A stretch of 64,000 nt of DNA from Nocardia bhagyanarayanae (GTDB taxonomy: Bacteria > Actinomycetota > Actinomycetes > Mycobacteriales > Mycobacteriaceae). A program made the position numbers and the translations under genes. The stretch is from the NCBI RefSeq assembly GCF_006716565.1, contig NZ_VFPG01000002.1:992001-1056000 (forward strand), given 5' to 3'. Numbering within the stretch: position 1 is the first letter of the stretch; each line of letters starts with the position of its first letter. Under the pieces are notes generated by a model. It did no database searches. It was not told where the DNA came from and saw only the letters and a list, made by a program, of their open reading frames with translations. Positions 41,970-50,515 of this stretch are shown one piece after another.

Positions 41970-42293
41970 ATGACCTTGCTGCTGCTCGCGCTGGCGATCG
42001 CCTCCGAGGTGACCGCGACCGTTTCGCTGAAGTTCTCCGAGGGGTTCACCAAGCTCGTCCCCTCCATCGTGGTCGTCATCGGTTACGGCGCGGCGTTCTT
42101 CTTCCTCTCCCAGGCGCTGAAGCGCGGCATGCCCATCGGTGTCGCCTACGGCATCTGGTCCGCGGTCGGTGTCGCCGCCATCGCCATCATCGGTGTCCTC
42201 TTCCTGAACGAACGGCTCAGCGTGGTCCAAGTCGGCGGCATCGCCATGGTCATCCTCGGCGTCCTCGCCCTCGAACTCGGCGGTTCGCACTGA
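41970..42293 (+). CDS. Small multidrug resistance (SMR) exporter
   Basis: A 107-residue four-helix membrane protein of the SMR family (EmrE/Mmr/SugE), working as an antiparallel dimer that exchanges protons for cationic drugs or guanidinium. The essential glutamate is in LAIASEVTATVSLKFSEGF, and the conserved GIAYAIWSGVG region reads GVAYGIWSAVGVAAI. The absence of SugE-type markers makes the drug-exporting subgroup (Mmr-like) more likely, but the split is subtle. It appears to be a single gene. Confidence 0.93.
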   Translation: MTLLLLALAIASEVTATVSLKFSEGFTKLVPSIVVVIGYGAAFFFLSQALKRGMPIGVAYGIWSAVGVAAIAIIGVLFLNERLSVVQVGGIAMVILGVLALELGGSH

Positions 42294-42509
42294 CCCATCC
42301 GCACGGACTCCGCTCGCTGACGGCGGATTCGGCGATCAACAGTTGGCCCAGCCACTCCACCCGCTCGATCAGCGAACGCGGGCGACAAGTCACCTTCCTA
42401 TCCCGGTCGCGCTCACAGAGGTTCGGCACGCTCCGCAGCGGGTACAACCTCTGCGCAGCGTGGGACTCTCCCCGATGGCTGCCCACACCCGCGCGGGACA
42501 ACCACTGGT

Positions 42510-43730
42510 TCAATCCTGCACGCGCACTGTGTAACCCGCCTCGGTGAGCGCGGTGAGTACGTCGTCCCGGTGGTCGGGTCCGCGAGTCTCCAGAGTGAGC
42601 GCGACTTCGACTTCGTCGACGGCAAGCCAGGTCCCGGTCCGCGAGTGCACCACGTCCACCACGCTCGCCCCTGTCCCGCCGACCACGGTGAGCAACGCGG
42701 ACAACCCGCCGGGACGATCCGAAATCGTCACGCGCACAGCGAGATAACGCCCCGCGGCGCTGAGGCCGTGATTGACGATCCGGGTCAGCAGCAGGGGATC
42801 GATATTGCCACCGGAGAGCACCGCGCAGACCGGCCCGCGCAGCTCGAGTTCTTCTGCGGCGCAGCTCATCAGCGCCGCGACGGCCGCCGCGCCCGCGGGC
42901 TCCACGATCAGCTTCGCACGTTCCAAGCACAGCAACAGCGCCGTGGACAGCGCCTCCTCGTCCACCGTGACGATGCGCGGCCCGTGCTCGGCGACGTGCG
43001 CGAACGGCACCTCGCCCGGCAGCCCCACCGCGATGCCGTCGGCCATGGTCGACATCCGTTCCGCCCGTACGGGTTTGCCGACCGCGAGCGATTCCGGCCA
43101 TGCCGCGGCCTCGGCCGCCTGCACCCCGATCACCCGCACGTCGGGCGCGAGCCGGTGCAGGGCGATCGCGATTCCGGCCAGCAATCCACCGCCGCCGGTC
43201 GGCACCAGCACCGTGCCCACATCCGGCAGCTGCTCCCAAATTTCGAGCCCCACGGTCGCCTGCCCGGCCACGATGTCCGGGTGATCGAACGGGTGGATCA
43301 GCGTGGCCCCGGTGCGCGCGGCGAAATCCAGTGCCGCGTCGAGCGCTTCGTCGATGGTGTCGCCGATCTGCCGCACCCGCGCGCCATAAGCCTTGGTGGC
43401 GGCCAGTTTCGGCAACGACGCCCCGACCGGCATGAAGACGGTGGCCTCGATACCCAGCGAGGTGGCCGCCCATGCGACGCCCTGCGCGTGATTGCCCGCG
43501 CTGGCCGCGACCACCCCGCGCGCCCGATCCTCGGGCGGCAGATTCGCGATCCGGTTGTAGGCGCCGCGCGGTTTGAACGAGCCGGTCCGCTGCAGGTTCT
43601 CGCATTTCAGCCAGACGTCCGCGCCGCAACGTTCGGACAGCACCCGCGAGGCGACCACCGGCGTCCGGCGGATCACCGGCGCCAACAGCGCCGCGGCCGA
43701 CTCGATCCGTTCCAGCCCGATCAGCTCCAT
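42510..43730 (-). CDS. ilvA: Threonine ammonia-lyase
   Basis: A 406-residue PLP enzyme converting threonine to 2-oxobutanoate, the entry to isoleucine. GSFKPRGAYN holds the Schiff-base Lys53, AASAGNHAQGVA the substrate loop, and VPTGGGGLLAGIA binds the cofactor phosphate. A single ACT domain closes the protein (DRPGGLSALLTVV), as in shorter enzymes of this type in actinobacteria. ATG 43730 places the conserved N-terminal helix correctly. The beta-lactamase-fold gene ends 49 bases upstream on the same strand, so the two may share a transcript. Confidence 0.92.
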   Translation of the reverse strand: MELIGLERIESAAALLAPVIRRTPVVASRVLSERCGADVWLKCENLQRTGSFKPRGAYNRIANLPPEDRARGVVAASAGNHAQGVAWAATSLGIEATVFMPVGASLPKLAATKAYGARVRQIGDTIDEALDAALDFAARTGATLIHPFDHPDIVAGQATVGLEIWEQLPDVGTVLVPTGGGGLLAGIAIALHRLAPDVRVIGVQAAEAAAWPESLAVGKPVRAERMSTMADGIAVGLPGEVPFAHVAEHGPRIVTVDEEALSTALLLCLERAKLIVEPAGAAAVAALMSCAAEELELRGPVCAVLSGGNIDPLLLTRIVNHGLSAAGRYLAVRVTISDRPGGLSALLTVVGGTGASVVDVVHSRTGTWLAVDEVEVALTLETRGPDHRDDVLTALTEAGYTVRVQD

Positions 43731-43779
43731 GGCCTCATGCTGCCATCGCGAACCGGAGACATCCCACGATTCCGGGCGT

Positions 43780-44958
43780 TCAGTCCGCCTTCTTGGCGAT
43801 GTTGTGGGCAACGGCCCCGAGCCGGGCCAAGCGGGCGTCACCGAGCGGGGTGAGCTTGCCGCCGAGCCGGTTGGTGACGAAGCCGAGCGACATCCCGGTG
43901 GCCGGGTCAGCGAACGCGCCGGAACCGCCGAGCCCGAAGTGCCCGAACGCCGAGATCGGCGCGGCCTTGGAGGGCATCATCGGAACGCCGTGGAAGCCGA
44001 GCCCCCACGGAATGCGGAACGCGAGAACGTAATCGGGCGTGAAGACTTGGCGCTCGCGCATGTGGTCGATGGTCTCCGCGCCGAGCAGCCGGTAGCCGTC
44101 GAGGCTGCCGCCGATCGCCAGCGCCCCGTACAGCCTGGCCAGCGCCCGCGCGGAGAAGACGCCGTTCACGCCGGGCATGACCGAATCGTGCAGCCGCGGG
44201 TCCGACATCAGCTCGGCGAAACCGCTGGGCGTCGTCTCCGCGGCGGCTGCGAGGCGGCGGCTGCGACCCATGATCCGCGCGCCGCTCTCCCAGCTCATCC
44301 CGGCGACGGTCAGCTTCGGGAAGTTGACCGCGATGCGGTTTCGCTCGGTCTCGGGCACCCGGAACCAGAGTTCCTCGGCGCCGAGCGGCTCGGCGATCTC
44401 GGTCCGCAGCACGTCGGTGAATTCCGCACCCGCGACCCGCTGCACCAGCTCCGCGACGAGGTGCCCGAAGCTGATGCCGTGGTAGCCGCTGGTCGTGCGG
44501 TGCCGCGGGTCGGGCGTGGCGGCGGCGAGCGCGGCGGTGACCGCGGCGTCGTCGAAGAAGCTTTCCGGCGGACCGGGCAGCAGATTGCGCAGCCGGTGCA
44601 GTCCGGCGCGGTGACTGAGCAGGGCGCGCACGGTGATGTGCTCTTTGCCCGCCGCGGCGAACTCCGGCCAGTACTCGGCGACGGGACGGTCGTAGTCGAG
44701 CAGTCCGCGTTCCGCGAGGCGGTGCAGCAGCGTGGCGGCGACGCCCTTGCCGGTGGAATACGCCACGGCCAGCGTGTCGTGCTGCCACGGAACGCCCGGT
44801 CGCGCGAAGCCGGCCCAGACGTCGACCACGGGCTCGCCGTGCAGATAGACCGTCAGCGCGCCGCCGCCGTCGCTCGGACGGCGGAAGAGCCGGTCGAAGT
44901 CGGCGACGAGGCCGACGAAGCGCCGGTCCACGAACTGCGTTGTCGGAGGTGTCGGCAT
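43780..44958 (-). CDS. Serine hydrolase of the beta-lactamase (class C/esterase) family
   Basis: A 392-residue beta-lactamase-fold protein like the mycobacterial Lip/esterase group. The nucleophile motif SxxK is AYSTGKGV (Ser68, Lys71), the tyrosine motif is GYHGISFGHL, and the third region is HFGLGGSGAFADP. There is no signal peptide, which argues for an intracellular esterase or peptidase rather than a true lactamase. A substrate cannot be named. A GC-rich hairpin precedes it. Confidence 0.9.
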   Translation of the reverse strand: MPTPPTTQFVDRRFVGLVADFDRLFRRPSDGGGALTVYLHGEPVVDVWAGFARPGVPWQHDTLAVAYSTGKGVAATLLHRLAERGLLDYDRPVAEYWPEFAAAGKEHITVRALLSHRAGLHRLRNLLPGPPESFFDDAAVTAALAAATPDPRHRTTSGYHGISFGHLVAELVQRVAGAEFTDVLRTEIAEPLGAEELWFRVPETERNRIAVNFPKLTVAGMSWESGARIMGRSRRLAAAAETTPSGFAELMSDPRLHDSVMPGVNGVFSARALARLYGALAIGGSLDGYRLLGAETIDHMRERQVFTPDYVLAFRIPWGLGFHGVPMMPSKAAPISAFGHFGLGGSGAFADPATGMSLGFVTNRLGGKLTPLGDARLARLGAVAHNIAKKAD

Positions 44959-45008
44959 CGAGGTTTCCTTTTCTGTTCCTTACCCAGACTAAGGGTGGAC
45001 AGATTTCT

Positions 45009-45044
45009 CCCCGCCCGGTTCCCTGTCTCGGGTACCGGGCGGGG
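45009..45044 (-). terminator. Hairpin between DUF gene and serine hydrolase
   Basis: CCCCGCCCGG (45009-45018) pairs with CCGGGCGGGG (45035-45044), with a further partial inner pairing. It follows the stop of the 45056 gene on the minus strand by 12 bases and precedes the serine hydrolase promoter. Confidence 0.6.
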
Positions 45045-45055
45045 GAGGGGGAACG

Positions 45056-45406
45056 TCAAGCCGCGACAGCGGTGCGCAGTGCGCCCAGGATGTCGGAGGG
45101 CTCGGCGACATCGATGACGAGCCGGGTGAATTCCGAGCCCCTGAGCTCGATGCGCACGCCCGAGCCGTCGAAACGGGTGTCCCAGAATTCCTTGCGGCCC
45201 TTGCCGCGGAAGGTGCCCGCGGCGATCACGCCGGGGAAGAAGGTGCCGGGCGCACGCACCCACGGCGGCCGTAGGTCGACCTCCGCGGGCGCGACCTCGG
45301 TGATATCGCGCAGGTCGAAACTGAGTTGGTCGCGCAGTGCGAGCAGTCGATGTCCGCCGAGCACCTTGACCGTCACCGTCGTTCCCGTGACCTCGATCTC
45401 CACCAT
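45056..45406 (-). CDS. Conserved hypothetical protein, 116 residues
   Basis: A compact beta-rich protein without signal peptide. It opens with strands VEIEVTGTTVTVKVLGG, then LLALRDQLSFDLRDITEV, a WVRAPGTFFPGVIAAGTFRGKGRKEFWD block and FTRLVIDVAEPSDILGAL. This pattern resembles bacterial PH-like small proteins often found in actinobacteria; the GTF-RGKGRKEFWD stretch is the most conserved-looking part. ATG 45406 was chosen because homology-like sequence begins there. Function is unknown, and there are no linked genes. Confidence 0.7.
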   Translation of the reverse strand: MVEIEVTGTTVTVKVLGGHRLLALRDQLSFDLRDITEVAPAEVDLRPPWVRAPGTFFPGVIAAGTFRGKGRKEFWDTRFDGSGVRIELRGSEFTRLVIDVAEPSDILGALRTAVAA

Positions 45407-45859
45407 GCCGCGTACCTCGCAATCGCCCCCGGATTTCCGTACACCTCCAGCATCGGGGCCGCCCCTGGACTGACCCTGTGCCGATCCTGTGATTTCCCCA
45501 AGCTTCTGAGCGGAGTCTCGGCATCGCCCGAGATAGGTCCGATCCCGGACCCGGCATCCGCGCGCAGTGGAGAAGAAGATGCCCATACGTAGATATGCGC
45601 ATCAAACATGTTGATCCAAGATATGGCCCACGACATCGGCAGCACCTCGAAATCAGCAAGGAAGGCGAACCCCCTCGCGGGAACGGACATCAGCGCCGCA
45701 TCGCGGTGGTCGGCACGAAAACCGACCGAAGGCCACCTTCATCCCGCCAGACCGACTGAAGGTGACCTTCGTGCACCCGACCTAGCTGGTCGGAGTGCCG
45801 ACCGTGGGTGGTGGGCCGACCGGCGGTGGCCTCCGGTCGGGTTCGCGTGTCCTGGTGCG
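45407..45859. other. Spacer with short palindromic repeats
   Basis: No supported gene. The AT-richer part at 45580-45625 probably holds the promoter of the 45056 gene. Two copies of a GACYGAAGG-N2-ACCTTC element occur at 45724-45740 and 45754-45770, thirty bases apart; each is a near palindrome (GAAGGTGACCTTC). Related copies occur at 56952-57003. Confidence 0.5.
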
Positions 45860-46786
45860 CTACGGGACGTAGACGATGCGGTCGTCGGTCTGGGCGTTCC
45901 ACGTCTCGCCGACCTGAGCGAGGGGCACGGGAAGCGCCCGCACGGCGAGCGCGTCGGTGTTCACCGCGACGGTGAGTTCCGGCAGTTCCGCGAGGAAGTC
46001 GCGGGCCGGTACCGAGCCGATTCCGCTGCCGCAGATCTGCAGCCGGCACCCACGCAGCAGCGCGGAATCGACGGGCATCGTCTGACCGGCGACGGATCCG
46101 ATCTGGATCCAGTCCAGTGGAGCGCTGCGGTCGCGGCGTGCGGTGATCATCGCGGTCATCGCTCGGGCGGACGGTTCTCCCCACACGTAGTCGATGACGA
46201 CGTCGACATCGGCGGCGCGGTCGACCCGCTCGAAGGTCACTGTTTCGTCCGCGCCGAGCTCGTGCAGTGCCTCGAGCCGGGAAGCGTTGCGTCCGGCGGC
46301 GATCACGTATGCGGCACCGAACCGTTTGGCGATCTGCACGGCCATGCTTCCGGCGCTGCCGGTGGCACCGAGGACGAGGACGCTTCGGCCCTTCCGGAAC
46401 TCGATGCGGCGGCGCAGCGCGACCCAGGACGACATCGCTGGGTTCATCGCGGCGGCGATGCGCACCGGGTCGGCGTCGTCCGGCAGTAGCACGCTGCGGC
46501 GGAGGTCGATCACCGTCCGCTCGGCAAGCGTGCCCATGCCGCCGTCGTCCACCACCGTGTATCTGAGATTTCCGTGCTGGTCGCGCACGACGGCGTCGAC
46601 GCCGGGAACGAACGGCAACGTGCCGGTGCTGCTGTAGTGCGTGCCGTTCGCCCGAGCCCTGACCAGCTGATGCAAACCTGCCGCGAGAACGTCCACGACC
46701 AGGTCGTTCTCCCCCCGGGCGACCGGGGCGGGGTGCTCGCTGTACCGCGGCGGAGCGTCGAAGCTGGTGACAACAGCGGCGTGCAT
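45860..46786 (-). CDS. Zinc-type alcohol dehydrogenase/quinone oxidoreductase-family protein
   Basis: A 308-residue medium-chain reductase without structural zinc ligands, therefore of the quinone oxidoreductase type. The N-terminal catalytic fold (HAAVVTSFDAPPRYSEHPAP) is followed by the NADPH-binding Rossmann core VLVLGATGSAGSMAVQIAKRFGA. It probably reduces quinones or enones with NADPH. ATG 46786 follows GAGGAG. It is divergent from the marR gene across two operators, so it is probably induced by an electrophile or phenolic compound sensed by MarR. Confidence 0.9.
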   Translation of the reverse strand: MHAAVVTSFDAPPRYSEHPAPVARGENDLVVDVLAAGLHQLVRARANGTHYSSTGTLPFVPGVDAVVRDQHGNLRYTVVDDGGMGTLAERTVIDLRRSVLLPDDADPVRIAAAMNPAMSSWVALRRRIEFRKGRSVLVLGATGSAGSMAVQIAKRFGAAYVIAAGRNASRLEALHELGADETVTFERVDRAADVDVVIDYVWGEPSARAMTAMITARRDRSAPLDWIQIGSVAGQTMPVDSALLRGCRLQICGSGIGSVPARDFLAELPELTVAVNTDALAVRALPVPLAQVGETWNAQTDDRIVYVP

Positions 46787-46805
46787 GGCAACTCCTCGTA
46801 TTTGA

Positions 46806-46850
46806 TTGGTATTACAAACCAAATTCAGTTTGGTTGGTAATACAAACCAT
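46806..46850. promoter_or_regulatory. Two MarR operators between divergent genes
   Basis: Two near-identical sites, TTGGTATTACAAACCAA (46806-46822) and TTGGTAATACAAACCAT (46834-46850), lie 28 bp apart. Each has TTGGT/ACCAA arms around a TAC-containing centre. They occupy the 82-bp gap between the oxidoreductase (start 46786) and marR (start 46869), so one regulator can repress both. Confidence 0.75.
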
Positions 46851-46868
46851 GTCAAGTAGGATCTCGGT

Positions 46869-47324
46869 ATGGAATCCGACGACGCGCTCGAGGACGCTCT
46901 GGTCCGGATGTCGTTCCGGGTGATGGCCGTGCTCACCCGCATCGGTTCGGAGCACGATCTGTCCCTCACCCAACTGCGGCTGCTCGGCCTGCTGCGCGAC
47001 CGCCGACCGCGCATGACCGATCTGGCGGAGTTCCTGGGGTTGGACAAGTCCACGATGTCCGGCCTCGTCGAACGGGCCGAGCGCCGAGGTCTCGTGGCGC
47101 GTGGCAAGTCGCCTGCGGATCGCCGGGTGGTCGACGTGTTCATCACGCCGATGGGCAGCGAACTCGCGCAACGGGTGCAGGAGGCGATCCACGTGGCCCT
47201 CGCGCCCTATACCGACCGTCTAGCCGCGGACGACCGCGAGGCGCTCACACAACTGCTCGACTCCCTTTCGGGACGGCTGACGAATGGAAAGGCCCAGCCC
47301 GAGAACTTGCGGGCTGGGCCATAA
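46869..47324 (+). CDS. MarR-family transcriptional regulator
   Basis: A 151-residue winged-helix dimer. The helix-turn-helix is SLTQLRLLGLLRDRRPRMTDLAEFLGLDKSTMSGLVERAERRGLV (in parts), and the wing is RGKSPADRRVVDVFITPMG, with the conserved DRR. It probably represses itself and the divergent oxidoreductase through the two TTGGT-N7-ACCAA operators. An oddity is the 3' end: the last codons (QPENLRAGP) lie inside a terminator hairpin, with the stop codon TAA in its T-run. Confidence 0.93.
   Translation: MESDDALEDALVRMSFRVMAVLTRIGSEHDLSLTQLRLLGLLRDRRPRMTDLAEFLGLDKSTMSGLVERAERRGLVARGKSPADRRVVDVFITPMGSELAQRVQEAIHVALAPYTDRLAADDREALTQLLDSLSGRLTNGKAQPENLRAGP
47291..47320. terminator. Terminator formed inside the marR 3' end
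   Basis: GGCCCAGCCCG (47291-47301) pairs perfectly with CGGGCTGGGCC (47310-47320), followed by ATAATTT. On the plus strand the stem is within the last marR codons, which end at 47324. On the minus strand it lies 37 bases beyond the idi stop, so it probably ends both transcripts. Confidence 0.75.
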
Positions 47325-47356
47325 TTTCGCCGGACGTCGCGGCTGCGGCTCCTCGA

Positions 47357-47935
47357 TCAGCGAGAGGCCGCACGCCCCGCGTGATGCGCCGCGTCGGCGA
47401 TCTCCAACACATCCGCCAACCACGGCGTGTAACTCGTCGGATCCTCCGCGAGCGCCGCGCGCAGTTCCTCCGGCTGGATCCACGTGTACGCCGCGACCTC
47501 GGCGGGATCGGGCCGCGGCATGCCCGCGTCGAGCAGGCCGATGATGACGTGGTCCCACTCGTGCTCGACGCGGCCGGTGGCGCTGTCCCGCGCGTGATAA
47601 CGGAAGACGCCGACCTCGGTGAGCGTGGTGGCGAGCCCGAGTTCCTCGGCGAGCCGCACCGCCGCCGCGGCCGCCACCGGCTCGCCGGGCGCGGGATGCC
47701 CGCAGCAGGTGTTGGCCCACAGCAGCGGGAAGCGGGTCTTCACGGCGGCGCGTTGTTGCAGCAGTACCCGGCCCGCCGAGTCGAAGAGCAGCACGGAGAA
47801 CGCGCGATGGAGTCGCCCAGGCGCCTGGTGCGCCTCCGAGACCGGGCACGCGCCGACCGCGCGGCCCGCCTCGTCCACGAGCTCGACGGGCAGGGCCTCG
47901 CGGTCGGTCAACGGCTGGGCGAGGGTCTCGGTCAC
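47357..47935 (-). CDS. idi: Isopentenyl-diphosphate delta-isomerase (type I)
   Basis: A 192-residue Nudix-fold enzyme interconverting IPP and DMAPP. The catalytic cysteine is in NTCCGHP (Cys78), the acidic pair in EHEWDHV, and RLHRAFSVLLFD supplies conserved binding residues. The Nudix box, AAVRLAEELGL, is diverged as usual for type I. The ATG overlaps the methyltransferase stop by four bases, tying it to the terpene operon, where it would supply DMAPP for geranyl diphosphate. The operon order is encapsulin, cyclase, methyltransferase, idi. Confidence 0.95.
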   Translation of the reverse strand: MTETLAQPLTDREALPVELVDEAGRAVGACPVSEAHQAPGRLHRAFSVLLFDSAGRVLLQQRAAVKTRFPLLWANTCCGHPAPGEPVAAAAAVRLAEELGLATTLTEVGVFRYHARDSATGRVEHEWDHVIIGLLDAGMPRPDPAEVAAYTWIQPEELRAALAEDPTSYTPWLADVLEIADAAHHAGRAASR

Positions 47936-48804
47936 CTCCCCACCTTATCGGCGGCGATGAGCAGGTACTGGAAGCTGCCCTCGCGGTACGCGGTGAGGAA
48001 CGGCTTCTCCACACCCGTCGCGAGCTCGGATTTCGTGCGCAGATCCCAGTACGGGATGGTGGCCGCCGTGAGGTCGACCACGTCGATGGGCACCAGGCCG
48101 TTCTCCGCGAGCGCGCGGAAGTACTCGCTGCGCGGATGGATCATGCAGCCGTAGTGGGCGTCGATCCAGCTGACCGAGGACGAGCGTCCGCCGGTGACGT
48201 CGTTGGAGCAGCCGGTGATGCAGACGTAGCGCCCGCCGGGTTCCAGCAGCCGGGAGAACTCGCGGAACAGGTCGAACAGGTCGACGTACATGGTGGTCTC
48301 GTTGGTCCAGATCCCGCGCATCGCGCCGCTGTCGAAGCCGGTGTCGAGCATGTTGCGGAAGTGGAACTTCACCTTGTCGGCGACTCCGCGGTGCGCGGCC
48401 TGGTCGTTGGCGAAGCCGACCTGGTACTCGGAAATGGTGACACCGTCCACCTGGCAGCCGAAGCGCTGGTTGGCCATGAAACTGGTGCCGCCGCGGCCCG
48501 ATCCGCCGTCCATCAGCCGGTCGCCGGGGCGGACGTCGCCGAGGTGGTCGAGCAGCAGGTCGGCCTGCGCGGTCTCGAGCCGGTGGAGTTCCTCGACAAT
48601 CCGTTCCTGGCGGGTGTCCTCGGGACCTTCCAGCACCGAGAGATCGGGGTCGCCGATGCCGTAGTGGTGGTGGTAGAGCCCGTCGACCTCGCCGAGCTTG
48701 GTGTTGACGCGATCGTCGTTGGGGTTGTTGTTCCAGTACGCCGCAACGGATTTCTGGTAGTTGGTGCGCAGCACGGCCTCGGCGTGGGGGTTGAGCATGG
48801 TCAT
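47932..48804 (-). CDS. Geranyl diphosphate 2-C-methyltransferase
   Basis: A 290-residue SAM-dependent methyltransferase that adds a methyl group to C2 of geranyl diphosphate, giving 2-methyl-GPP, the substrate of 2-methylisoborneol synthase. Typical parts are NYQKSVAAYWNNNPNDDRVN, DGLYHHHYGIG, the SAM loop MDGGSGRGGTSFMA and GVTISEYQVGFAN, then YVDLFDLFREFSRLLEPGGRYVCITG. The length equals that of known GPP methyltransferases (about 290). It lies 31 bases after the cyclase gene and overlaps idi. The assignment is strongly supported by context. Confidence 0.93.
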   Translation of the reverse strand: MTMLNPHAEAVLRTNYQKSVAAYWNNNPNDDRVNTKLGEVDGLYHHHYGIGDPDLSVLEGPEDTRQERIVEELHRLETAQADLLLDHLGDVRPGDRLMDGGSGRGGTSFMANQRFGCQVDGVTISEYQVGFANDQAAHRGVADKVKFHFRNMLDTGFDSGAMRGIWTNETTMYVDLFDLFREFSRLLEPGGRYVCITGCSNDVTGGRSSSVSWIDAHYGCMIHPRSEYFRALAENGLVPIDVVDLTAATIPYWDLRTKSELATGVEKPFLTAYREGSFQYLLIAADKVGR

Positions 48805-48835
48805 GCGTGATCATCCTCTCTCGTTGCGGTACCGG

Positions 48836-50500
48836 CTATCCGACATCTTTGTAGCGACGACTGTCGGCATGCCAGGCGCGATTGCCGCCCATCCATGCCC
48901 ACAGTCCGACGAGGAAGCGTCGCAGTTCCGGCGATCCGCCGGCGGCCAGCGGCGCGGCCTCGCGTTCGAAGCGGTGCACGAGTTCGTCGTGGACCGCCGC
49001 GGTGTGCAGCACCGCCTCCCGACGGGAGCACCGCTCTTCGGCGGCGAGCACCGTGGGGAGGTTGAATTCCCTTCCGTTGGAAAGGTCTTCGCGTGCCATC
49101 GAATACAGATCGTTGACCATCTGGGCGGCGAGCGCCGCGGTGGTCGTGACCCGCCGCATCGCCGGGTGGGTGTATTCCGCCGCCGAGAGCTCATAGCCGC
49201 CGAGTACGTCGATCGGCGCCATGCACGGCAGGAAGCTGTGCGGTTGACGATTGGCGAGATATTCCCAGACCGGCGGCATCCGGCCCGCGGCCCGCCAGCC
49301 CGCTTCGGCGCCGAGCGCGATGAACCAACCCGCGATCTCGGTGCGCAGTCTGGCCAACTGCGCGGGTGTGGCATAGCGGGCCAGGTGCTCGAACGAGGTG
49401 CGGAAGGCCCGCATGATCGGATCGGCCTGCAGTGCCCGTTCCAGCTGTGGTGCGTAGCGGGCGGGCAGATGCGCGGGATCCATGACTGCCATGCACAGTT
49501 CGAGCCGCGGGCCGAGCTCGGCCTCGGGGCTGGACGGAGTGCCGTCGGGAGCTCGGTCGTCGGCATCCTCCTCGCAGTAGTAGTCGTCCACGGACCACTC
49601 CGAAACCGCGCATTTGGCCGCGGCCAGCAACTGATCGGCGTTGGAACAGTCGGGGTGGGCGAGCATGATGAGCCGTCCGAAGTCGGCCTTGCGCAGGTCG
49701 TCCAGCTTTCCTTCGTAGAGGCCGATGTCCTCGGCCCAGTCCAGCAGCCCCTCGTTGACCGCCTCCGCCAGCGCGGGATCGTCGCGCAGGGGAGGCGGGC
49801 AGTACAGCGGAGGAATGCGCGACCCGCCGCCGACCTGCGTCGAGGCGGCGCCGAGTCCGGACGGTCCGATCTGTGCCCGGGGCGGCGCCGGTGTCGCGGG
49901 ACGAACCGCCGTCGAAGCGGTGCCTAAACCGCTGGGCCCCAGGGGGATTCGCCCGCGCAGCCGGTGCCGCGTGGACGCCGGTGCGGCTGGAGGGTGCCCG
50001 TCGCTTCCCGGTGCGACGACGCGCCCGTTGCTCCTTCCGGTGACCGGCACAGCAGGGCCGGACGGAATCGGTGGGCATCGCGACTCCGCCGGACCGGCCC
50101 CCTGCGCCGGGCCGACGGAGTTCGCGACGTTCCCGTCCGGCGGACCGGACGGGCGCTCGTCGACGCCGTCCGCGATCGAAGCGGCGTCGGGTACGGACGG
50201 GCCGATCGCCACACCGTCCGGCGCGAGGTACGGGGTGGTAGGCCCGGTGGCGCCATCGGCGGGCGTCGGCAGCCGCAGCGCCGCCGCGCCCAACCCCCTC
50301 GGGCCGAGCAGCCGGACCGGCGTGGTGCCGGCTGCTGGCGAGGGCCGGCTCGGAACATCAGGTGGCGCAGCTGATTCGGCTACCGCTTCGGTGAACAGCT
50401 CGGCGGGCGCCGCGCTGTCCGTGTTGGTGAGCAGCGCCACGACGTCGGCGGCCAGATCGTGCGTGGCGGCGGGCGCGGCGGCGCGGGAGAGCACCGACAT
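48836..50500 (-). CDS. 2-Methylisoborneol synthase (terpene cyclase, encapsulin cargo)
   Basis: A 554-residue class I terpene synthase predicted to turn 2-methyl-GPP into 2-methylisoborneol, an earthy odorant. Residues about 235-554 are the cyclase fold: the acidic motif is DDYYCEED (305-312) and the NSE motif NDLYSMARED (Asn463, Ser467, Glu471). The first 230 residues are Pro/Ala/Gly-rich and disordered, with three copies of a LGP-GLGxA motif: LLGPRGLGAAAL (64-75), PLGPSGLGTAST (186-197) and QIGPSGLGAAST (210-221). Family 2 encapsulin cargo enzymes are held through such disordered arms, so these are candidate loading tags. It lies 15 bases after the encapsulin gene. Confidence 0.92.
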   Translation of the reverse strand: MSVLSRAAAPAATHDLAADVVALLTNTDSAAPAELFTEAVAESAAPPDVPSRPSPAAGTTPVRLLGPRGLGAAALRLPTPADGATGPTTPYLAPDGVAIGPSVPDAASIADGVDERPSGPPDGNVANSVGPAQGAGPAESRCPPIPSGPAVPVTGRSNGRVVAPGSDGHPPAAPASTRHRLRGRIPLGPSGLGTASTAVRPATPAPPRAQIGPSGLGAASTQVGGGSRIPPLYCPPPLRDDPALAEAVNEGLLDWAEDIGLYEGKLDDLRKADFGRLIMLAHPDCSNADQLLAAAKCAVSEWSVDDYYCEEDADDRAPDGTPSSPEAELGPRLELCMAVMDPAHLPARYAPQLERALQADPIMRAFRTSFEHLARYATPAQLARLRTEIAGWFIALGAEAGWRAAGRMPPVWEYLANRQPHSFLPCMAPIDVLGGYELSAAEYTHPAMRRVTTTAALAAQMVNDLYSMAREDLSNGREFNLPTVLAAEERCSRREAVLHTAAVHDELVHRFEREAAPLAAGGSPELRRFLVGLWAWMGGNRAWHADSRRYKDVG

Positions 50501-50515
50501 CGGTCATCACCCCGG

